Below, piece after piece: positions 16,805-25,101 of a stretch of DNA of 64,000 nucleotides. Under the pieces are notes generated by a model. The model did not search any database and had not been told where the DNA came from. It worked only from the letters and a program-made list of their open reading frames with translations. Within the stretch, counting starts at the first letter, position 1, and each line of letters begins with the position of its first letter. The position numbers and the translations under genes are program-made. The DNA comes from JAFGAS01 sp963809875. GTDB taxonomy: Bacteria > Desulfobacterota > Zymogenia > Zymogenales > Zymogenaceae. The stretch covers positions 186,001-250,000 of the forward strand of contig CAWELC010000007.1 in NCBI GenBank assembly GCA_963809875.1, in the 5' to 3' direction.

Positions 16805-18580
16805 CTAGGAATAGATGTTATTTCGGTAAACCTTCATGAGGGCGCTCGTCGCGTGCTGCGTATAGTCGTTTCGCTCATTGACGCTCTTGAGCGATTCCTT
16901 GAACCCCCCAACCGCCCGCGTGGGATTCTTCACCCAGAAGGCGTTCTCGGGGGTGAACTGGGTCTGCAGCATGAACCGCGTCCCGTGTATGATCGAATCC
17001 CGATATTTCTCGATATGAGCCCGGTCATTGAACAGGATCGCCGTACGGTAGGCGTCATTGACGCCCTCCATGTAGCTGGAGGTGGAGTTTCGGGGGTCGC
17101 TCTTCCAGAACCCGCCGATCTTATCCGGATAGTCGTCCTGGAAGATCTGGTAGCTGTCGATGATCCAGTCGTTGATCTCATAGACGAAGGATGCCAGCCC
17201 GATATCCAGGGTATGCCGTGCGAGGAGGAAGTAGGTCTGGGTGTGCCACGGGATAAACGCCGTATTCTTGTTTTTTCTCCAGTAGTCCCGGTAGTAGGGA
17301 AACGCCCTGACGACAGAATCGGCGAGACGCCTGTCATTGGTCTCTTCAAACAGCCGCATGAGCGAGAGCATCGCCTCCCCCGGATAGAAGTCTTTGCCCG
17401 TAACCTTGTCGCCAAAGGTCGTATCGTAGGAGCCGTCCGGGTTCTGGAGGGACATGATCCACTCCGCGAGCTTGCCGGCCATCTCCAGGGAACCGGGGTA
17501 TTGAGGCTGCCTGACGAGAGAAAGGATCATGAAGGCGTTGTAGGAGATATTCGAGTCGCCATCAAGGTCAAAATACGAATAGTCTTTGGTATCCTTTATC
17601 TTCGTGACGTAATAATCCGTCGTATCCGCTATCAGTCCGTCGAGGGAATTGTCGTTCAGAAAATAGCGGAGCTCGGGCAGGATATAGAGCGTGGCGAGGT
17701 TCCTCACCTCGTTGTTCGACCTTGAATAGGTGTCGGTGACCGGATAGTAGAGGTATCGGACCCGCTTAGTTTTCGGATCGACGTTGTTCAGGAACCAGTC
17801 CCGGGCCGACCCCAGGCGCGTCTTGATCAATTCGTTGGATACATCTTCTTTACGTATCAAAATCGAATACCGGTAAAGATCGTCGCTCGGGCCGGTGCGC
17901 TTTCCCTTGAAGGTGAGCATGTTGGACATCGAGATCTTCACGTTGGGATCTTTATACGTATCCGTTGGAAGACCCGCCTTCTTTCCGAGCTTCTTGAGGG
18001 AGGTCTCGAGGCTCCAGTTGGACGTAACCGGAACATTTTCGAGATACCACGCCCCCTTGTCGCCGAGCTCAAGCTCAAAGGCGTGGACACCCGGCTCTAT
18101 CTTCTTGCCCAGGGACGCCAGGTCGGTCTTACTCAGACGAACGATATCGCGGTTGACGTGAACGACAAGCTCGACGTCCCGCATATCGTTCTGGCTTATC
18201 CTGTCGATAAAGCGGTTATCGTCGAGGCTTCGCGCGGTGGCCGTCTTGACGGCGCTCAGAAACGTCGCCTCGGTAATCGGCGAGGTTATGACCCTCCCCT
18301 TGCACGCGATTACCTCGCGATCCTTCAGGAAGGCGACCCAGACCATCTTGAATTCATCTTTGGCAAAGCGATGCGAGAGCACGGGTACCGCGACGTCGGC
18401 GGCCCCGCTGAACTTGCCGTCGATGAGGCTAAAGACATAGTCAAGGATGCGGCGTTTATCCTGATCGGCGAAGTCCGGCGTCAGGAGTGCTGCCGGAGCC
18501 TCTTGAGGGCGCGCCGTGATGAGGTAGGCCGATGAGACCATCAGCCCGACAAAGCCTCGGCGAGTCAACAATAGACTCAT
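16805..18580 (-). CDS. Tat-exported AMMECR1-like/helical toroid protein, copy 2 (intact)
   Basis: 591 aa. Twin-arginine signal at the start (TRRGFVGLMVSSAYL, Arg7-Arg8) with a modest hydrophobic core. Residues about 75-225 match the AMMECR1 pattern: MVWVAFLKDREVIACKG keeps the cysteine of the LRGCIG-type motif, SLDDNRFID, EPGVHAFELELGDKGAWYLE, and KKLGKKAGLPTDTYKDP. Residues about 250-591 are a helical repeat domain with SLQNPDGSYDTTFGD, YPGEAMLSLMRLF and RNSTSSYMEGVNDAYR, as in six-hairpin glycosidases and related toroids. AMMECR1 proteins are normally cytosolic, so Tat export and this fusion are unusual. GAGGAG precedes ATG 18580. It lies 205 bases upstream of copy 1 in the same direction. 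Confidence 0.82.
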   Translation of the reverse strand: MSLLLTRRGFVGLMVSSAYLITARPQEAPAALLTPDFADQDKRRILDYVFSLIDGKFSGAADVAVPVLSHRFAKDEFKMVWVAFLKDREVIACKGRVITSPITEATFLSAVKTATARSLDDNRFIDRISQNDMRDVELVVHVNRDIVRLSKTDLASLGKKIEPGVHAFELELGDKGAWYLENVPVTSNWSLETSLKKLGKKAGLPTDTYKDPNVKISMSNMLTFKGKRTGPSDDLYRYSILIRKEDVSNELIKTRLGSARDWFLNNVDPKTKRVRYLYYPVTDTYSRSNNEVRNLATLYILPELRYFLNDNSLDGLIADTTDYYVTKIKDTKDYSYFDLDGDSNISYNAFMILSLVRQPQYPGSLEMAGKLAEWIMSLQNPDGSYDTTFGDKVTGKDFYPGEAMLSLMRLFEETNDRRLADSVVRAFPYYRDYWRKNKNTAFIPWHTQTYFLLARHTLDIGLASFVYEINDWIIDSYQIFQDDYPDKIGGFWKSDPRNSTSSYMEGVNDAYRTAILFNDRAHIEKYRDSIIHGTRFMLQTQFTPENAFWVKNPTRAVGGFKESLKSVNERNDYTQHATSALMKVYRNNIYS

Positions 18581-18683
18581 GATGACTGCTCCTCATTTTA
18601 TGGTTATCGGTGCTACCGAACGTCGCTTTTCTGGGAAAACTAAGAAGGGTGGTAAACGGGACGTTGCCCACAGGTTACCTATT

Positions 18684-18712
18684 AGTCTATATCCTAAGTC
18701 GGAATACGTCAA
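18684..18712 (-). promoter_or_regulatory. Sigma-70-like promoter of the Tat-AMMECR1 genes
   Basis: On the minus strand TTGACG (18707-18712), 17 bases, TAGACT (18684-18689), about 105 bases before ATG 18580. No operator-like repeat is evident in the leader. Confidence 0.45.
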
Positions 18713-18787
18713 ACGAAAATGTGCAGCTTTTTTCCGTCGGGCATAGTTATAGCGGCAGACGGAGACGGGCTTCCCCGCAGGCAGAAT

Positions 18788-18821
18788 AAAATGGGGGGAT
18801 GCTGCGGCACCCCCCCATTTT
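18788..18821 (-). terminator. Intrinsic terminator after the acyl-CoA synthetase gene
   Basis: Stem AAAATGGGGGG / CCCCCCATTTT with a GC-rich loop, followed on the minus strand by T-rich sequence. It ends the TetR, dehydratase, synthetase operon. Confidence 0.8.
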
Positions 18822-18869
18822 TCGATCGAATAACGGCGGCTCATCGCCGTTCACGCCGGGCTTCCTTTC

Positions 18870-20453
18870 CTACTTCTTCTCCTTCTTCTGATAGTCGTCC
18901 CTGATCTCGCGCTTGAGGATCTTTCCGGTAGGCGTCATCGGCAGCTGATCCATAAAGATGACTTTCTTGGGGACCTTATAGCCCGCCATATTTTCCTTGG
19001 CAAAGTCGATGATTTCCTTCTCGGTAACCTCCTCGTTGGGACGCCTGACGACAAAAGCCGTGACCGCCTCAGTCCAGTGGGGATCAGGCATGCCGATCAC
19101 GGCCGCCTGCGCCACCTTCGGGTGCTTGAGTAACAGCCCTTCGACCTCTTGAGAAGAGACGTTCTCGCCCCCCGTCTTGATCATATCCTTTTTGCGGTCC
19201 TTGAAGATGATATAGCCGTCTTCGTCGATATACCCCATGTCGCCGGTGTGCAGCCAGCCGTTCCTGAGTGTCTTTTCGGTCAGCTTGTCATTTTTCCAAT
19301 ACCCCTTCATGACGAAAGGACCGCGGATGACAAGTTCCCCTACTTCCCCGGGAGCGACCTCCTTATCGTGATCGTCGAAGACCTTGACGGTTGCGCCGGT
19401 ATCGGGGATGCCGATGGAGGCGATCTTCTTATCGAAGACCTCCGGCGATGAGGTTGTTCCGACCGGGGAGCTCTCGGTCTGTCCCCAGTAGTTTCGCCAC
19501 TGGAGGTCCGGCTTGATACTCTTCCACCGCTCGTGTACGACCGGAGGCAGGACGGTGCCAAACGTGACGAACTTCTTGAGGGACGACAGGTCGTACGTCT
19601 CGAAGTTGGGCATCATCGGGAGCACCTGGTAGAGGGTCGGCGGGTACACCCACATCGTCACCTTATACTCTGCGGTCTTCTTGAGGATATTGACCGGGTC
19701 AGGGGCGTACTCGATGATCGCCTTGGAGCCGAAGGTGATCGCCCCCATCAGGAGCGTTGTTCCCGCGACATGGAACAGCGGAATATCGATGATCATGACG
19801 TCGTCGCGCTTGAAGTCACAGTCACAGACGAGGTGGAACATGCTCATAAAATAGTTGAGATGGGTGGTCATGACGCCTTTTGGAAAGCTTTCGGTGCCCG
19901 TGGTATACATGATCGTGGCGATGTCGTTGGAATCGACGAAGAGTTGTGGGTCATCGGTGGGCACATCGGACGCGAAGAATTCCTCCGAATCGATCCAGCC
20001 GTCGGGCTTTTTCGTGTCGGTCCCGATCCCGAACCACCCGTAACGGGAAATCCCCTTGAGATCCTTTTTGACCTCCTCGACGTGCGAAACCAGCGTATCC
20101 TCGACGAAGAAGAGCTTTGGCTCGCTGTCCTTGACGATGTAGGCGATCTCGTTTTTTCTCAGCATGAAGTTGAGGGGAACCGGGATCGCCCCGATCTTTG
20201 CGAGGCCCAGGCGGCAATAGATGTAGTTGAGGCAATTGTGCGTCATAAACGCGACGCGGTCGCCCCGCTTGATGCCGAGCTTGAGGAACGAGTTGGCCGC
20301 CTGACAGCTCTTCTGATTGAGGGTCCGGAAACTGACCTCCTTTCCTGCATAGACGAGTGCGGTGCGCGTGGTGAACCTGAGGGCCGATCTCGTGACGAGA
20401 TCACCGATTACGGCGCGCCTCAGCAGGTTCTCATTGAGTTCGCTCAATCCCAT
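18870..20453 (-). CDS. AMP-forming acyl-CoA synthetase (class I adenylate-forming)
   Basis: 527 aa. The adenylation motif is IMYTTGTESFPKGVM (ATP loop), followed by NYWGQTESSPVG, the motif GWLHTGDMGYIDEDGYI with the ATP-binding Asp, DRKKDMIKTGGENVSS, and the C-terminal lysine in PMTPTGKILKREIRDD. It activates a carboxylic acid to its CoA thioester through an acyl-AMP. ATG 20453 is chosen because AGGAGG ends five bases upstream; an in-frame GTG at 20459 overlaps that site. Downstream of a 4-hydroxybutyryl-CoA dehydratase-family gene in one operon, so it could supply that enzyme with a CoA ester such as a hydroxyacyl-CoA. Chain-length specificity cannot be read from the sequence. Confidence 0.92.
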   Translation of the reverse strand: MGLSELNENLLRRAVIGDLVTRSALRFTTRTALVYAGKEVSFRTLNQKSCQAANSFLKLGIKRGDRVAFMTHNCLNYIYCRLGLAKIGAIPVPLNFMLRKNEIAYIVKDSEPKLFFVEDTLVSHVEEVKKDLKGISRYGWFGIGTDTKKPDGWIDSEEFFASDVPTDDPQLFVDSNDIATIMYTTGTESFPKGVMTTHLNYFMSMFHLVCDCDFKRDDVMIIDIPLFHVAGTTLLMGAITFGSKAIIEYAPDPVNILKKTAEYKVTMWVYPPTLYQVLPMMPNFETYDLSSLKKFVTFGTVLPPVVHERWKSIKPDLQWRNYWGQTESSPVGTTSSPEVFDKKIASIGIPDTGATVKVFDDHDKEVAPGEVGELVIRGPFVMKGYWKNDKLTEKTLRNGWLHTGDMGYIDEDGYIIFKDRKKDMIKTGGENVSSQEVEGLLLKHPKVAQAAVIGMPDPHWTEAVTAFVVRRPNEEVTEKEIIDFAKENMAGYKVPKKVIFMDQLPMTPTGKILKREIRDDYQKKEKK

Positions 20454-20686
20454 AATCACCTCCTACAAAATATATAATGGTCTTATAAGAAATGCTTCGG
20501 CCTTCTTCTCTGCGTGCACGTTCCGTTTTGCACCCAGGCCGGGGATGACTGCTCTTGCCGCGTTCTGGCTCAACCGATCGATCGGGGAAGGGTCCCATAG
20601 TATATCGGGACGACGGGGGGCCGGGCAAAGGGGAGGCTTCCGGTCGGGCGGAGGCGTTATCGGCCTGGGCCCTTCGCCTGCGACTC

Positions 20687-22138
20687 CTATTCCTTTATTC
20701 CGCAGATGCGCTTTGCGTCCCGGACGCGCGACTGCAGGGGCTCCCCCTTGGCCCATTCGTACATAGAGAGCTTGCAGGCCTGGCCGGAGCCGCCGCCGTG
20801 GGCCGCCGAGTGGCACAGCGCCCCGCCGCCGAAGGTCAGGTTCTCGATGAGCCTGACGATCCGCGCCCGGTTCTCCGCCGGGACGCCGTGTGCCCCCTTA
20901 TAAATCCGGGAGAGGACCCCGGCGATCTCGGGGTTCTTGAACTCCGTCTCTCCGGGCAGCGTCGTGATGATCCCGCCGCAGATATCCTCGGCCAGTCTCG
21001 TCAGCTCGTAGACGACCTTGGAGGCGATGTACTTGGTATTGTTGGCGAGCACGATATCCGGTATCATCCCGACGCCCGGGGCGAACTCGGACTTGACACA
21101 GGCGGCGATCCCGCAGGAGTACATCATCTCGTTATACATGATCATATCGGTGATCTTTTCCCGGACGTGCGAGACCTTATCGACGCCGATATACTCGGCG
21201 TGGGCCTGCACCGCTCCGATGAGGATGTCCGACCAGCCGGTCTTGCAGCCCCCGGTCGAGGGCCGATGAGCCGAACCGACCAGGTTTGTGAGCATCCCCG
21301 TGAAATCCGTCTCACCGCACATGAAGACCCGCTCCCACGGGACGAAGACGTTATCAAAAACAACGACCGTCTCGTGGAAGCCATAGCTGCTGTTTCCGAG
21401 ATCCCACGATGAGCCCTCTTTCCTCCGGTCGTCCTGAGAGTAGCGGGCCGATATGTTGGTAATGCCCTTGGCGTTGCCGGGAACCGCGCACGCCACGGCG
21501 TACTCCTCGGAGCCCGGCCCGTGGGTCGTGCAGGGGATGACGAGCTTCTCGTGGGACGCCACCGATCCGGTCTGGGCGACCTTCGCGCCGTTGAGGTAGA
21601 TTCCCTCCTTGGTCTTATCCACCACCCGGAGGTACATCTCGGGGTCCTCCTGCTTATGGGCGGGGACCCGGCGGTCCCCCTTGGGGTCGGTGATCGCCGG
21701 ACAGCCGATCAGGTCGTTCTTCTGGTAGAACTTGATATACTGGACCGCGTTGTCGTAGTAGTGGGTCCCCTTTGCCTCGTCGATCTTCTGCGCCGTCATG
21801 AGGATGGGGATAAATCCGTTCTGCACGCAACGGAAGGAGCACATCCCGATCCTCCGGTTGGCAAAGCGCGTGATATCGACCTTGCGGATCTGGTCGTCTA
21901 CGGTCTGGGCGACGTGGGACCACCGGCTGATCGTATCCCCGGTGAAATGGGACTTGACCAGCAGCTGGTCGGCGAGCTCTTTCTCATGCTGCATGTCGTA
22001 CGTGGCCGCCACCGCGTTGATCATCGGCCTCACGTGCGGATGATTGACGACGTCGGCGCCGGTGATCTTCGTACCGTCGATATAGAGCACGAAGTTCATG
22101 TCGATCATGTCCTGCACATATTCTTTTCCTGTCTTCAC
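20687..22138 (-). CDS. abfD-like: 4-hydroxybutyryl-CoA dehydratase/4-hydroxyphenylacetate 3-hydroxylase family protein
   Basis: 483 aa, close to AbfD length. All four [4Fe-4S] ligands of 4-hydroxybutyryl-CoA dehydratase are present in the same order and nearly the same numbering: Cys100 and Cys104 (MCSFRC), His291 and Cys298 (SAHRPSTGGC). Thr190 (VAQTGS) and Glu256 (FHETVV) also match FAD-site or catalytic residues of that enzyme. The cluster ligands separate it from the flavin monooxygenases of the family, which lack them. AbfD dehydrates 4-hydroxybutyryl-CoA to crotonyl-CoA by a ketyl-radical mechanism and is oxygen-sensitive, fitting an anaerobe. GTG start with AAAGGAG. The exact substrate could be another 4-hydroxyacyl-CoA. 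It lies between a TetR gene and an acyl-CoA synthetase gene. Confidence 0.88.
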   Translation of the reverse strand: MKTGKEYVQDMIDMNFVLYIDGTKITGADVVNHPHVRPMINAVAATYDMQHEKELADQLLVKSHFTGDTISRWSHVAQTVDDQIRKVDITRFANRRIGMCSFRCVQNGFIPILMTAQKIDEAKGTHYYDNAVQYIKFYQKNDLIGCPAITDPKGDRRVPAHKQEDPEMYLRVVDKTKEGIYLNGAKVAQTGSVASHEKLVIPCTTHGPGSEEYAVACAVPGNAKGITNISARYSQDDRRKEGSSWDLGNSSYGFHETVVVFDNVFVPWERVFMCGETDFTGMLTNLVGSAHRPSTGGCKTGWSDILIGAVQAHAEYIGVDKVSHVREKITDMIMYNEMMYSCGIAACVKSEFAPGVGMIPDIVLANNTKYIASKVVYELTRLAEDICGGIITTLPGETEFKNPEIAGVLSRIYKGAHGVPAENRARIVRLIENLTFGGGALCHSAAHGGGSGQACKLSMYEWAKGEPLQSRVRDAKRICGIKE

Positions 22139-22232
22139 GACCGTCTCCTTTCCATCAGTTGTTAGACGAATGAGTCCTGTTTTTCCACCCGCAGGTTTTT
22201 GGGAAGAATAGTTTTGTCGGACGCCCCGGCGC

Positions 22233-22877
22233 TCATGCGGTATCGGCGCTTCTCCTGAGGCCGCGTTTGAAGATCTCGTATCCGGCCTGCAGCGTCTGTT
22301 TCAGGTAGTCCTTCTTATTATCGTGCATCCGCTTGGCCCCTTCCCAGACGACAAGGCCCGTAAAGAGCCCCCACAGGGCGTCTGCCGTCGCCATGGGATG
22401 TCCGGGCAGAAACATTCCCTTGTCGATACCCTCCCGGATGATCGAGGCAAGCGTATCGATGGCCTTTTTTCCGCTTTCGTCCAGCGAACTTCTCAGTCGG
22501 TCGGAGAGGAGCGGTATGGCGCCCTCGATATGCGTGTGGAGCAGCGCCCTCAGCGCCAGGGGGTCACGGCAGAAGATATCGTACATCGCCCCCCACACGC
22601 GATCCAGCTTCTGCTCGGGGGTGAGGTTTTCAAGGGAAGCGGTTGTGCTGACCGCGCGCTCAAACGACGAGGCGGTCTCGAGATTCAGCGAGGCGTAGAG
22701 CTCGTCCTTACTCATAAAATAGAGGTAGATGGCCGCGGGCGACAGCTCGGCTTCCTGGGCGATGGCCTCGATAGTCGCGCCGGCAAAGCCCCGCTCGAGG
22801 AAGACCTTCTTGGCGGCGTTGAGGATCGACTCCCGCCTGGCCTCCTTTTCCTTCAGTTTTCGTTCGGCGATGCCCAT
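22233..22877 (-). CDS. TetR/AcrR family regulator of the dehydratase-synthetase operon
   Basis: 214 aa. The N-terminal helix-turn-helix (about residues 15-60) reads RESILNAAKKVFLERGFAG, TIEAIAQEAELSPAAIYLYF, MSKDELYASLNLE. The C-terminal ligand domain is unremarkable. First gene of the operon, with a strong promoter and a 31-base imperfect palindrome immediately upstream, so autorepression is likely. Ligands of such regulators beside acyl-CoA genes are often acyl-CoAs; that is inference. Confidence 0.9.
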   Translation of the reverse strand: MGIAERKLKEKEARRESILNAAKKVFLERGFAGATIEAIAQEAELSPAAIYLYFMSKDELYASLNLETASSFERAVSTTASLENLTPEQKLDRVWGAMYDIFCRDPLALRALLHTHIEGAIPLLSDRLRSSLDESGKKAIDTLASIIREGIDKGMFLPGHPMATADALWGLFTGLVVWEGAKRMHDNKKDYLKQTLQAGYEIFKRGLRRSADTA

Positions 22878-22901
22878 GTTCCGTCCTTTCGGTTAATATC
22901 T

Positions 22902-22932
22902 TTCAGTTGCTAAATGACGTTCAGTAACTGAA
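22902..22932. promoter_or_regulatory. Palindromic operator for the adjacent TetR
   Basis: A 31-base imperfect palindrome starts TTCAGTT (22902-22908) and ends AACTGAA (22926-22932); 12 of 15 arm positions pair. It lies just downstream of the -10 hexamer of the minus-strand promoter, where a bound repressor would block transcription. A similar half-site (TCAGTTGTTAGACGA) lies before the dehydratase gene near 22156-22170. Confidence 0.65.
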
Positions 22933-22960
22933 TACTATTAACTCTTCGTGGTGATGTCAA
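22932..22960 (-). promoter_or_regulatory. Sigma-70 promoter of the TetR-dehydratase-synthetase operon
   Basis: On the minus strand TTGACA (22955-22960), exactly 17 bases, then TAGTAT (22932-22937). Confidence 0.75.
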
Positions 22961-23051
22961 GCAGAAAATGGATGAACATAGGAAAACTCTCCCTATCGGA
23001 ACGGGGTGACCATCATGAGGAAGAAATTGTCTACGCTCGACGCAAAAAGGC

Positions 23052-23080
23052 TTGACATAATAGAATCTGTATTCTAATAT
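23052..23080 (+). promoter_or_regulatory. Sigma-70 promoter with palindrome in the spacer, apparently leaderless
   Basis: TTGACA (23052-23057), 17-base spacer, TAATAT (23075-23080). The palindrome TAGAATCTGTATTCTA (23061-23076) fills most of the spacer and reaches into the -10. Transcription would begin around 23087, at the ATG of the TetR gene (23088), and no ribosome site precedes that ATG. Confidence 0.75.
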
Positions 23081-23087
23081 ACCCGCT

Positions 23088-23687
23088 ATGGGAAGAAACG
23101 CACGATTCACCGACGATCAGATCCTGGGGGCTGCGCTGGCCCTTCTGGCCGAGCGGGGGCCGGATGGCGTCACGATGTCGGACATCTCGGGCCAAACGGG
23201 GGCGCCCATCGGCTCCCTGTATCACCGGTTCCCCTCGCGGGACCACCTGATGGCCCGGCTCTGGCTTACGATCGTCGAGTCGTTTCAGGAGGGGTTTCTG
23301 GAGGACCTGGCGCGCGGCGACGGCCTCTCGGCGGCCCTCTATACGCCTCGCTGGACCAGAGGGCATTTCGACGAGGGGCGGGTCCTCCTCCTCTTTCGGC
23401 GGGAGGAGTTGGTCGCCGGGGAGTGGCCTGAAGAGGTGAAGGGACGGGCGGCGTCGCTGGCCCGGGAACTGGAGGAAGGCTTTCGCGACTTTGTGAGGGA
23501 ACGATTCGGAGGTGTCACCGACGAAATGCTGGCGACCGTTGCCTTTGCCCTGATTCATGCCCCATACGGGGCCACAAGGCCTTACCTGGAGCGAGGCGAG
23601 ATACCGCCGGCGGTCATTGATCGGCTAATTGAAAAAACCTATCGTTCCATTATGGGAGGCGATAATGAAGATCAGAAACGTCCATGA
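23088..23687 (+). CDS. TetR/AcrR family regulator, probably leaderless
   Basis: 199 aa. Helix-turn-helix in FTDDQILGAALALLAERGPD, VTMSDISGQTGAPIGSLYH and RFPSRDHLMARLW. The promoter, the palindrome inside it and the start codon are packed so that the mRNA would start at or one base before ATG 23088. The 3' end overlaps the next gene (SRPBCC protein) by 23 bases, so the two are one transcript, and the regulator likely controls both. Confidence 0.88.
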   Translation: MGRNARFTDDQILGAALALLAERGPDGVTMSDISGQTGAPIGSLYHRFPSRDHLMARLWLTIVESFQEGFLEDLARGDGLSAALYTPRWTRGHFDEGRVLLLFRREELVAGEWPEEVKGRAASLARELEEGFRDFVRERFGGVTDEMLATVAFALIHAPYGATRPYLERGEIPPAVIDRLIEKTYRSIMGGDNEDQKRP

Positions 23688-24186
23688 GCGGCGTCTCGAA
23701 GCCCGGCCCGAGAAAGTCGGGGCGCTGCTGGATACCCTTTCGAGTGAACACGACCTTCTCTGGCCGAACGACCGATGGCCCCCCATGCGGTTTAACAGAG
23801 CCCTCGGGGTCGGTGCAAGCGGGGGCCACGGGCCGGTGCGCTACGCCGTTTCGTCCTACGTCCCCGGCAGGCTTGCGGAGTTTCAATTTGACGGCACGGG
23901 GCTGACGGCCAACTGGGACGGGAGGCACCTCTTTGAGGTGATTCCCCGGCGATCGGGTGTTATCCTCCGGCATACCATCGACGCGGCGTGCGATGCGCCG
24001 ACGTGGCTCACCTGGTTTTTCATGGTTCGACCGATGCATAACGCGCTCCTGGAGGACGCGCTGGATCGGGCCGAGTCCGACCTGGGCATCGGGCCGAGAA
24101 AGCCGGCCCGCTGGGGGGTGTGGATCAGGCTTCTCAGAAAAATGGCGGCAAAAAGGGCCTCACGCACAACCGGGAAGTCTGCGTAA
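23665..24186 (+). CDS. SRPBCC/polyketide cyclase-like protein
   Basis: 173 aa. ATG 23665 has GGGAGG five bases upstream inside the end of the TetR gene. The pattern MKIRNVHERRLEARPEKVGA at the start, the central WDGRHLFEVIPRRSGVILRH and the C-terminal helix NALLEDALDRAESDLG are typical of START-like SRPBCC ligand-binding folds. Such proteins bind hydrophobic small molecules. A regulator-SRPBCC pair suggests a sensor or detoxification unit for a lipophilic compound, by inference. Confidence 0.8.
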   Translation: MKIRNVHERRLEARPEKVGALLDTLSSEHDLLWPNDRWPPMRFNRALGVGASGGHGPVRYAVSSYVPGRLAEFQFDGTGLTANWDGRHLFEVIPRRSGVILRHTIDAACDAPTWLTWFFMVRPMHNALLEDALDRAESDLGIGPRKPARWGVWIRLLRKMAAKRASRTTGKSA

Positions 24187-24191
24187 GGCCC
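24155..24191 (-). terminator. Intrinsic terminator lying inside the end of the convergent SRPBCC gene
   Basis: Twelve-base stem with one mismatch (GGGCCTCACGCA / TGCGTAAGGCCC). On the minus strand it is followed by TTTTTG, so it serves the metallo-beta-lactamase gene that stops at 24205, although it overlaps the last codons of the plus-strand gene. Confidence 0.7.
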
Positions 24192-24204
24192 CCCTCCGGC
24201 CTCC

Positions 24205-25041
24205 CTATCGGACCGGCACCAGCTCCGCGGCGGCAAACGGCTCCCCGTGGGAGGGATAGATCGTCGTCGCCCCGAATTCCTGGAGGCGCGCCCAGCTCTC
24301 ATAGACCCGGTCGATATCCGTAATGTAGATCGGCCTATGCTCGATCCCGCAGACGCCGAAAAAGTTCATGGCCACGTCCCCGACAAAAGCAGTGCCGTCG
24401 GCCAGCACCACCGAGATCGAGTCGTCCGTGTGCCCGGGGGTGGACAGGATCACCCCGTCAACCCCGATAGTCCTGAGGATGGCCGCGTTATCCCCGCCGA
24501 TGATAAGATCCTTTTCCCTCGATATGAAGGGGGGAAAGACAAACTCGTGAAACCGCGAGAAGACCGAAAAGAGTGTCTTGACGCATCCGTTGACCGGCCG
24601 CATGTTTTCCTCCGACGCTCCCCGGGCGAGCGGGGCCAGGGCCTTCTCGTGGACGATGACGACCGCGTCGTGCTTTTTAACGAACTCCGCCGCAAATCCC
24701 GCGTGGTCGTCGTGGTGATGGGTAAGGAGGAGATACTTCACCTCGGAAGGATCGATCCCGATCTCCTCGACCTTCTTGAGATACGTTTCATAATCGCCGG
24801 CGTAACCGACGTCGATCTGGAGCCAGCCGCCGTCGCAGGGGATAAAGAAGATATTCGTAAAACCGACCTTGGCCGACCTGACCGCGTCCCCTTCCGGCGC
24901 CTTCGCACATGCCGACAGCATGGCTGCCGCTACGAGCACAGCCAGGATCATGAGGGCCCGGTTAGTTCGGCTCATCACCCGGGTCCGGGCCGGAGACGCC
25001 GCCTCGCGGCATAATGCGGGATGTTTCTTTCCTGTTTCCAT
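24205..25041 (-). CDS. Metallo-beta-lactamase-fold lipoprotein
   Basis: 278 aa from ATG 25041 (GGAGG five bases upstream). A lipoprotein signal is seen a little inside: ALMILAVLVAAAMLSAC, with LSAC as lipobox; an alternative ATG at 24975 would begin just before it. The catalytic fold has the metal motif LTHHHDDHAGF, then STPGHTDDSISVV, and FVGDVAMNFFG with the bridging Asp, and a final His in YPSHGEP. A binuclear metal hydrolase at the membrane. It is a paralog of the next gene (25102-25869), which lacks the signal peptide; the two probably share one transcript. Substrate unknown; lactonase-like or thioesterase activities are known in the fold. Confidence 0.85.
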   Translation of the reverse strand: METGKKHPALCREAASPARTRVMSRTNRALMILAVLVAAAMLSACAKAPEGDAVRSAKVGFTNIFFIPCDGGWLQIDVGYAGDYETYLKKVEEIGIDPSEVKYLLLTHHHDDHAGFAAEFVKKHDAVVIVHEKALAPLARGASEENMRPVNGCVKTLFSVFSRFHEFVFPPFISREKDLIIGGDNAAILRTIGVDGVILSTPGHTDDSISVVLADGTAFVGDVAMNFFGVCGIEHRPIYITDIDRVYESWARLQEFGATTIYPSHGEPFAAAELVPVR

Positions 25042-25101
25042 CGTATCCTCCATTGTCTCAATGAATCGTCGTATCAAATCAAAAAACAACGCTCCCAGGC
25101 A

